Assembly: GCF_932526225.1 (NCBI RefSeq)
Contig: NC_064044.1
Location: forward strand, 16,307,453 to 16,371,452
DNA from: Nematostella vectensis
Taxonomy: Eukaryota > Cnidaria > Anthozoa > Actiniaria > Edwardsiidae
DNA length: 64,000 bases
Direction: 5' to 3'
Shown here: positions 13,601 through 22,600 of the stretch, piece by piece
Numbering within the stretch: the first letter of the stretch is position 1
Layout of the letters: every line of letters begins with the position of its first letter
Translations under genes and position numbers: made by a program
The notes under the pieces: generated by a model
The model's input: the letters and a program-made list of their open reading frames with translations, nothing else
What the model was told of the DNA's origin: nothing
Databases searched by the model: none

Positions 13601-16600
13601 AGCACTGCGCCGAGTCTGCCGTGCGATCTAGTGGCCGCAACCTCTGCAAAGATGTATCTAGCCGGCCAAGGAGGATCGGGAAAGACCGAGTGGGCGGTGA
13701 GCATGTTCCGCGGCCGCAACGTTGTGGTGCTCACCCCCGAGAACGGTCTCGCCCACGACCATCGCAACAACCCGCGCCTCGCGTGCGCGGGGCGCGCTCA
13801 AACCTACCACAACTACCTCTGCATATCAGTGGAGAAGCCGATAAAGGAGTGGAGACCTTCCGAGCTGGGGCACAAACTCGACCGTCTCGCCGAAGTGATC
13901 ATCATTGACGAGTGCTGTAAGGTACAGACTAAAGTGCTACGCGCCATCCTATCTCGCCACGCGGCCGTGTCAGGTAGTGTGTTGTGGCGACTATGGGCAG
14001 GTCCCGCCCTTGGGAGATAAAGAGGGACCTCACGATATGCTCAAGGAGTGGGCACAAGGAAATGTCCGCTGGTTCGAGTCCGACTACCCCTGCCTGTGTG
14101 AAGACTGCGGAAAGCCGTACAGTACATGCGACTGCGGCTCTGCCGCGCCCTCCTTCAGGCTCCACGACATAAAGGGCCGGATTTGGTGTCAGCCAGATTC
14201 CCAACAGCTTGAGGTGTTTCGAGAGGAGTGGGATGGGGTGGCGTTCGACGCGGCGATCGAGCAGGCCCACCCAAGCGATATGTGGGTGTGCTCGACCAAC
14301 AAGATGGGGGCCCTTGTTCAGCACCGATTGGTAGAGCACCACAGGAAAAACTACCCCCGATTGCCAGCAACCATCCGCTTTGACCCCGATCCCAGCGTCG
14401 CGCATCGTTATCGCAAGCAAGGGCGGCCGGTGCCCGTGCCAGGCAAAAGGGGTGAGAAGGTCGACGCGTACAAAGGCACGGTAGTCGAGGTTTCTCTCGA
14501 CGCGGTCCTTAACGGGCTTCCCCTCGAGTGGAAATACGCGGGCTGGGGGACAGTCCACCGGGTGCAGGGCAAGACTATCCAGACTCCAAGACGTTTGTTT
14601 ATCATAGACCACAGCTTAGAGGGCTGGATCACGAATGCTGTATACACCGGCATCTCCCGCGTGCGGCTCGCCGACCAGATAGTCCGCGTGATCCCCCCCG
14701 ATAACACCCCCGGTGCCTTGGTTCACACAGGACTGCAGGCTACGCCCAGTGAAGAGCTCATTATAGCGCGAATCAAGCGATACGCTATAGACGGCAGGCA
14801 AAATGGTCGCACAAAGCACGCGGGACCGCACCACGTTCTGACGGTAGACCACGTGCTCGGCATGATTGCTGACGCGGAAAAGTGCACGGTCTGTGGCACT
14901 CAGCTTCTGCTTCAGGGGTACACCAAGAGTCATCCCCAATGCTTCAGTATCGACCGGCTAGACGACAGTCAGGGTCACTACAAGTGGAATGTCAGACTCA
15001 CGTGCCTTAGCTGCAATAGGATGCACAAGCGCTGATCACGCTAGGGTGGCGCTAGCGCGATCAGCAGATTTTTTTTATCTGTTTTGTCACGCTAGCGTCA
15101 CGCTACGCAACTGCGAACGCGTGAAGCCGTGCTTAGAGTACGCCGTGTAATACAACACTGGCTGTCCGGGCTCCATGACCCTCTTTAGTATTGGGTATGC
15201 CTTGCTTGTCTACCCCGGGTCCGTCGCTCGCCGTCGGCCCTTGTCCTGAAGGTCTTCCTCGTTTACGGCAATGTACACCTCCGTTCCTACCTCTAAGGGG
15301 ACCTCTAAAGGGAGCTCTAAGGAGGGCTTTTCGGCTTTGAGAGGCACGCGCCTCAGCTTTATGGCGTCTTCAGGCGCAAAGCCGGTCATGCGAGTCTTCG
15401 TTGCGTTCATGTCCGAGATGACAATTGGCAAAGCAGTAACCCACTCGCGGTTTGTCTCGCCGGATGCAAGCTCCTTTGAGTACTGCGCACGAAATAGGCG
15501 CTGTGCCAGCCAGCGATGGAAAGACTCGGCGAAAGCTTGACTCCTGTGGTGCCCTGGCTCAGCCCGTCGGACCTCCACCCCGTGGTCTGTTAGAAGCTTT
15601 GTGGTAGCACCCTTGAACTCCGTGCCGTCATCAACCATGAGGACTTTAGGCCATGTGAGAGGTCCCTCTGCATAGACGCCATCGAGTTCGCGGGAGGTGA
15701 CGGCCGCGCTCTTAGTCCTCAGTGGGCGGGCGGCTTTATATCGTGAAGCAACGTCGACGACAGTCAGGGCATACTTGTACCCGCGGTCGGTTGGCAAGAA
15801 TAGCAGGTCCGACTGGTGGATACGGTTTGGTATCTGCTCCGAGAAGTGGGCGTAGGTAGTCGGAGGAGGGGGTGTCTGTGTGTAGCCCCCGGCGGGCTGC
15901 GAGCTTACCCACTTGCGCACTCGATCTATGGAGGCTGAGCCCTTGGGAAGTTTGGCATGCAGAGCGGTCATTCCCTGGAAGCCGCCTCTGGCGTAGTATA
16001 TAGGACGAAGGAACGCATCGAGTTCTTCGTCGGACATGCGCTTCGCCGCCATTACGTGTGTATCGCGATGCATTGCAACAGGTGTATCAGTCTCCAACAG
16101 GCGTTTGCCGTCTGCTCGGGCGTGCATACGCACTGCTGCGCGAAGCGCTCGGTCTGCAATCATCCGCGATCGCCTCGCACGCATGCGTATACGCGCAGCA
16201 TGGAAAAAGGCCGCCTAGACGCAGCGCTGGAACGGAAGCTGCATCACAGCAAGCGGCTAGCTGCGTAGCCGATGGCGAGAGCGCCGGCGCCAATGTACGC
16301 CAACTCGGCGTTTTTCTGCGTTTTGCTGAGGATGTAGTAGTCGGACAGCTCAGGGGCCCGCATCGACTCCAGGGATTGTTTTGGCCGGGTCTGGTTGTAG
16401 AGTTTGAGCGCGTAGTCGGTGTCGGCGAAGTTCTGCTTTGCGAGGGACCCTCTCTCGCGACTTTGAGCTTGCCAATCGAGGATCTTTTGTCGCCACTGTT
16501 GGTAGCGTCCATAGTCTTGTTGGTATTTCTCTAGGGCCTTGTCGTGCCTTTCCTTCTCAGCTAAGGCAGGGCTCTCATCGTTCGACAGGAACTTTGCGAG

Positions 16601-19600
16601 GTAGTTGCCACCAACGAATGCAGTCGCGTTTAGGACGGCGCCGCCAACCAAAATCGCGATAGAGGCCATCGAGTAGTGTGTTTGTGCTTTGCACACTTCA
16701 CGTGCGCACACTTCACTTCGGCGGCGCATGCGCATGAAACGTACACGAGTCTAATACATGTGCCACAGTACACTACTACATGGGCAGGATCTTCTGGTCC
16801 TCAAGGTAACCCTTCAAAGCGACAGCACCTGCAAAGGCGGCAGTCATTTTTGCGTAGTTCATGGCGTTCGCGGAGGGGTCTTTGGTGAAGTCCTCGCGTA
16901 AGACCTTGCGCCCAACCCAGCCATACCGGCGACGAGGCCGGTTATGACTGCGGCGTCGGTGATGGTCTTTGTAATCTTGCTCTGCTGCGTCGCCGACATT
17001 GCGGTGCACGGACGTGCGGATATGGGTGGGGCCCTCGTGTCTAAATATCTGCTTACTCCATGGATAACAGCCGGGATTTGCATTGTCCGGGAGCGCGAAG
17101 CTCTGTCGCCGGAACGGCAAGCGGTCGATCCTTGGTCTGCTGTGCGGCCGCCAGCGGCGGCCTTGCGGGCGGAGTCACGTCGTCGGTATATCGGTAGCAA
17201 GCGGATCGGTAGCAAGGGGATTGGTAGCTCGCTGGTTAACAGCTGGTGTACGAGTGAACGCGGCAGCTAGCTCCCGCCTACGTGTGTAGAGGCCGATCAG
17301 TGACACTAGAAGACCAGCGACCCCGATAACCGAGCTAGCCGACCAAGCAGAGTTGCTTTCCGGGACTGGTGTGTGTATGATGCCGAAGGCATCGTCGGCG
17401 CGCAAGCCCTCGCGTCCCTGCGGCTCGCTAGCGACCGGCGACTCAGCGTGTTGCACGAAACGAAGTGTCTCTTTCTTCGTTCTGTTAATTCGGTTCCACT
17501 TTGTGGCAAACTTTCAAATGAACGTCTGCTCTGGGATGGCAGACTCGCCACTGTGCGTACCCTTCGGGGGGCAAACCACTGGTGAGTCCGCGACTGCTAC
17601 CTCGTGTTGACACCGCGCGTCAGCGCTTGCCGTTCCGGCGGTGTTCACATGACGTGCTACGTGTAACGCCCCAACGGCTAAAGCCATCAAACGACCACAG
17701 CTTAGAGACAGGCTTCCGCACAATGTGCGGAGCTCGTTGTTGATGATGTAGTCGGACACTAGGTCATTGTGAAGATCGACCACACTGTCTATCGGCAGCG
17801 CCATGCCTACTAGCTTGGTCGTAAGTTTCAGAAAGCTGTCTCCCAGGGAGTCTGTGGTCCGGCTGGCTAGAGCGGTCTCGTATCGCTTCTCGTACTTCCT
17901 CACCTCCTCGGCGCTCATGCGTTTGACGTCGTCGTGAGTCAGGGCCTTGCCTACCATTTCTCTCGACTTCCCCGAGGCTACGAAAATCGCGAGTTTCTCC
18001 CTCGCGTCTGCTACCTCAGTTTGCTCACCTCCGGTTGCCGTTCCGGCAGGATGCGTCGAGCAGTCCAACGGCTCGACGGCCGGGAGGCCCGCGGCGCCCC
18101 CCTTAAGAAGACTCTCAAGGTATTCGTCGCTCATCATGCCGTGGCTAAGGTGCAACACGTGTGATTATGTGTGCACACACGCGTTATGCCCTAGGGTGGT
18201 GGTTTACTGCGCTTACCGTTAAACTAGGGCGATGGTATAAGGGTGACGCAAGCAAAACTCTAACTTCGAGAACTTTTTCGTCTTGAGGGCCTTCATGTAC
18301 TCTTTCATCTTCTCTTCTGAGAGCTCCGCGCCGTAGTCATGCAGGATAGTTTTCATGTCCGCCTTGCTCAGGGTATAGAAGACCACCAAGGCCGCGATGT
18401 TCTCTCGGAACGGCTTCGTGATGCTGGTGAGCTGCTGCGTGATCACTCACACGCTAATACCCACGTGGCGCGCGCTGAACGCCAAGTTGACGAGCTGGTC
18501 AGAGCGCCTCTTCACGTCTTTCGAGGCCGCACAGTCGTCGAGTATGATTAGCGTATTAGTGCCTTCGAAGAGAGCGGAGATAAACCTCAGCAGTATGTCG
18601 ATCTGACCCGCCTCAGGTGCGATGCCAAACAGACGATTGTCGCCCTCGCCGAAGCCGTCGTATGTTTTGTTGTAGACAAAGGTAGGGCACATGAGTACGA
18701 TGTAGTCAAACTGTCCGTCCCTTTGCTAATCACGAAGGTCTTGTGAAGGTTCACCTGCTCGTAGAAGAACGTTGTGCCGTTTTGGTAGGCGGCGGCTGCA
18801 GACCGGGCGAGGTTGTCGTCCCTCAGGCTTTCGTATTCCAGCTCTAGATTTTTGATGCCATAGGATTGTTTGGTAGCATCGCTTCCAACTACTACCTGGT
18901 CAACCGTTGCAAACGTGATCTCGAAGAGCAGCGCCTCGGAGAGCGCCCTTGGGTACAGTACGCCGTGGTCCGTCAGCAGAGAATGGTCTAGCGGGTGGTG
19001 TACCTCGCCCCGTGGGCGGCGTTTAGAGCGTTCTCCTTGGCGTTACTAGTCGCTTTATCGCCAGCCTTGGAGCGAAGCTTGCGCATGTTTTCTGACTGTA
19101 TTCCCTGCTCCAGGCGGTACTCTCTCTCGACCTTGGACAGGTAAAGCTCCTCATACGTCTTGAAGACGTCGTAGCGGTTGGTGTCCTGGAGCGTTTCTCC
19201 TGCAAACGTGATTTTCAGGCGGCTCACGAGATTCCGGCCGACGTTGTTCACGACGGTATTATTTGCATGGCCTGAGATGGAGAGATCGAGACCGACCCTC
19301 AAGGAGCCAGGCACGAGCGTGACGCCTTCCGATAGCTTTGGGACCGCCACATATAGCGTCTCGCCTGGGGAGGCCGTCGACGGGTTGAGAGTGACATGTC
19401 TAATATAGCATAGCACGAGTTATGCGCACGCATCATGGGTGATGTTGACGTCGACATTGACGATACCTTGCCGGGTGTGTCCGCCGATCGCGGAGCGGGG
19501 GACGACGAGACGACGCCCCTTATCCCGTTTGACCCCGACGATGGGGAGTCGATCCCAATGACGAGCACGTCGTCGCGTACGCATGCTGCGCATAGCATGG

Positions 19601-22600
19601 CTACGCGAAGCGCAACGCAAACCGCCGGAACGGCAAGCGCTGAAACCTCGTTCATCACAGAGGGTGCAGCGTCAAGACTCGGTCTCCAGTCCCTCAGGGA
19701 GGAATACCCAGACCTTAACGAGAATCTGATACGGTTCCAGTCAGACCGGAGGGGAAAGACGCTAATACAGGTTCGCAACCTCGACAAAGGAGGTTGGTCT
19801 AAACCAAGACAGCTGTTCAATGAGGACGGGGGCGTCCGACAGGACGTTGCAAAGCTGAGAGGCTTCAAGTTGGCGATGGGGTCCGTGGCAGAGATAGACG
19901 CGGTCATCCAGGAGAACACAGAACGATTCCAAGAGCTGAAAGGGGTGGTAGCCACAGACAGGGAGACCATCGACGACCCTAACACGTCAGAGAGTAGCCG
20001 CAAGAGGCCCGTGAGCGCAACGAGTAGAGGCTGTCCGAGATTGACGAACTAGAACGCGAAAACCGAGAGCTCGAGAACCAAAAGCCGCTAAGAGAGCGCA
20101 TCAAAGCCATCTTCAAAAAGTACGGCTTTACCGTCACCGCTATCGGGTTGGCCGTAGCGACGACGATCGCGGCCATTGTGACGTCGCTCGGCAAGTCGCT
20201 CTCCTCCGTGGCCAGAGGGGTCGGTAACGGGCTTAAGGCCATCGGGAAAAAGCTAGGCGAGCTTCTCCCTAGGCTAGTAGGCAGCATCGCGAACTTCGTG
20301 TTTAAGGCTGCAGGAGAAGCGGTGAAATTCCTTGGCGAAAATGCGTGGCTGCTCATTCTAGCCGTAGCCGCGTTCTTGGTTCGTCGAATGCAAAGCAGTC
20401 ATCGGAACAAGAAATACGCCGCGGCCACCGCGAGTGCCGACAACCCCGCCTTGAGGGCGGTGTGGTCATTTTTTCGCCCGGTCCGGCGGCAGTCATGCTA
20501 TGCGCAGCGTGCGTACGTGGAGAGAGGGCAGGGGCCGCGCCCTCTGCGTGCACTTTCGCAGGGGCGGAAGCCTTGCTTCGCCGCCGGGACAGCACGCGGT
20601 CGATCCCAGGGTCAGTCACGTGTTGCACCCTAGGATGCCCACCGGCCATGTTATGAGCACCGACTGGCTTTGTCTCGGTGTTGATCGCGTTTGCGCCGAG
20701 CGTCATGGAGTCTGTGGCTTTCTACAGCTTATTGTTGTAGCCCACGACGCTTTGTGTGTTTATCACCAGATCGCTCGGCATCAGCCACACTCCTGGTGTG
20801 ACCGCAAGACACAGTCTCACCTTGGCCTCCTGCACGGCTAACTGGTACCTTTGCACGCTTTGAGCGATGTCGTTTTCTATGATCGCGTCTTCAAGCAGCT
20901 TCGTGAACTCCGCCTGCGCCTCCATGGCCGGCCCGCCGGCTCCCGCGATAGAGGAACGGACGTTTACCTGCGCGCCAAGCACTGTGTAGACGAACGCCTC
21001 GACCGAGCGATCGAGTCTTCCTAGCCCTGCTTTTGTCAGCCCCTCACCTTTGGGAGGCGCAAACCAGCTATATTGCACGCCCCCGTGGTCGTCGTTGCGT
21101 ATGTAATCCACCTGCTTCCCACTATTGTACGTCCCATCTTCGTCGCTAAACAGATTGAGATGGCTCGGGTACTCGTCCGCCGCCGTGTCATAGCCACGGA
21201 TCACATGCACGTTGCGATACCCCTCTCCCGGGTAGAACACAAACACATCGCCTAGCCCGTGGTTCCGCCCGCCTTTCCATCGGAAGTCCGGCTTACGCGG
21301 CAAACCGAACTCTATACATAGTTGCTCGAAAGCGGCCTTCTTGTAGGGGTTACCTTTTTGCGTGAACGGGCTGCCGCCAGGCAGGGAGGCGCCGAGCTCG
21401 TAGAGTATCCTCCGGGTGGTAAAGTAGACGTGAAACCTTAGAAATCCCCTGATGACAGAGGGGAGCGTGGCGAAAGCGGGGTCGACTAGGGACACCCCAC
21501 ATCCGGCGGTTGCGCACCAGACCGCAAAGTTGAGTTGCTGTGGCTAGTACCCATAGGAAGGCTCCGATAGCCACCGGCGAGACTCCTTGGCGGACTTGTG
21601 CGTGACTACTGTCTCTTTGAATATGTCTCGGACCCTAGTCGTGAATGATTTGTCCTCAACCACGTGTATCTCTAGCTGCGTGAGTAGTGGGGTGATGTCT
21701 GAGGCCGTGCTCTCCACGAGGGTCGCGGGCACGGCGTAGAGCAGCTTTTGCGCGAGGGTCAGAGACGTAGGGAAACCGGTTTTTGCGCGTTTGACTTGTT
21801 CGGCTATAGCGTGCTTGATATGTTCGGCTATAGAGGCTCCCGCCGCAACTGCTCCTCCCTTCGGGGAATCGCCTCCTTGTTCAGCATCCGCCAGCCCTCC
21901 CAATCCATGCTCAGCCCTTTTAAACATGAAGGCGGGCTATGTTTAACACAATGGTGGTCCTACATGCCGTGTTCACCGAAGGCGAACTGACGCTCTTCTT
22001 CTAGCAGCCGATAAGGCGCCCACGCTTCGTGGCGCTCCGGCAGTGCTCGCTGTTTAACAGCTGGTATAATCTCGAGCGGGAGCATCCGATAACGACCATA
22101 GCCTCCCTCCCGCCCATCGCTACCCTGCCAGCCGGGCACCACACGGCCGAGTCCATCGTGGAAACGATCAACCGCGCTGAAAGCAAGATTCTGACCGCGA
22201 AGCTGGATCCCCTCACCGGGAAGATCGCGCTCATGTCCAATGGCGTTGCGTTCCGGAATGCCGAGCTTTGCGCACTATTTGGCCTAGAGGCTAAAGACGA
22301 TCAGTTGGGTGGGCGAGGCCTCGCACTGCCCGTGGGGGGCCCCCACTTAAGGTGACTTTGCCGAAAATAGAGGCCCTTTACATCTTCTGCGATATCGTAG
22401 ACCGCACGCAATGCCTCGCCTTAGACGAGCCTTCAAACGTTCTCGCTTAGAAACTGCCTAGAAACCCGCAGGAGGCCGCACGAGAAAGCCGTCTATGGGC
22501 CCGACATCCCCTATTGTGTCGCAGCATCTTCCTCTGAGTTTGTCTCGAGTATCCGAATATGGATCAGGGATGACCGCGGTAGACGGGTGGACTTTAGGGG

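Noticed and set aside
11512-14939. Many additional open frames on both strands of the PLV element
   Set aside because: High GC content leaves shadow frames open; only the frame with helicase and HNH motifs has support.
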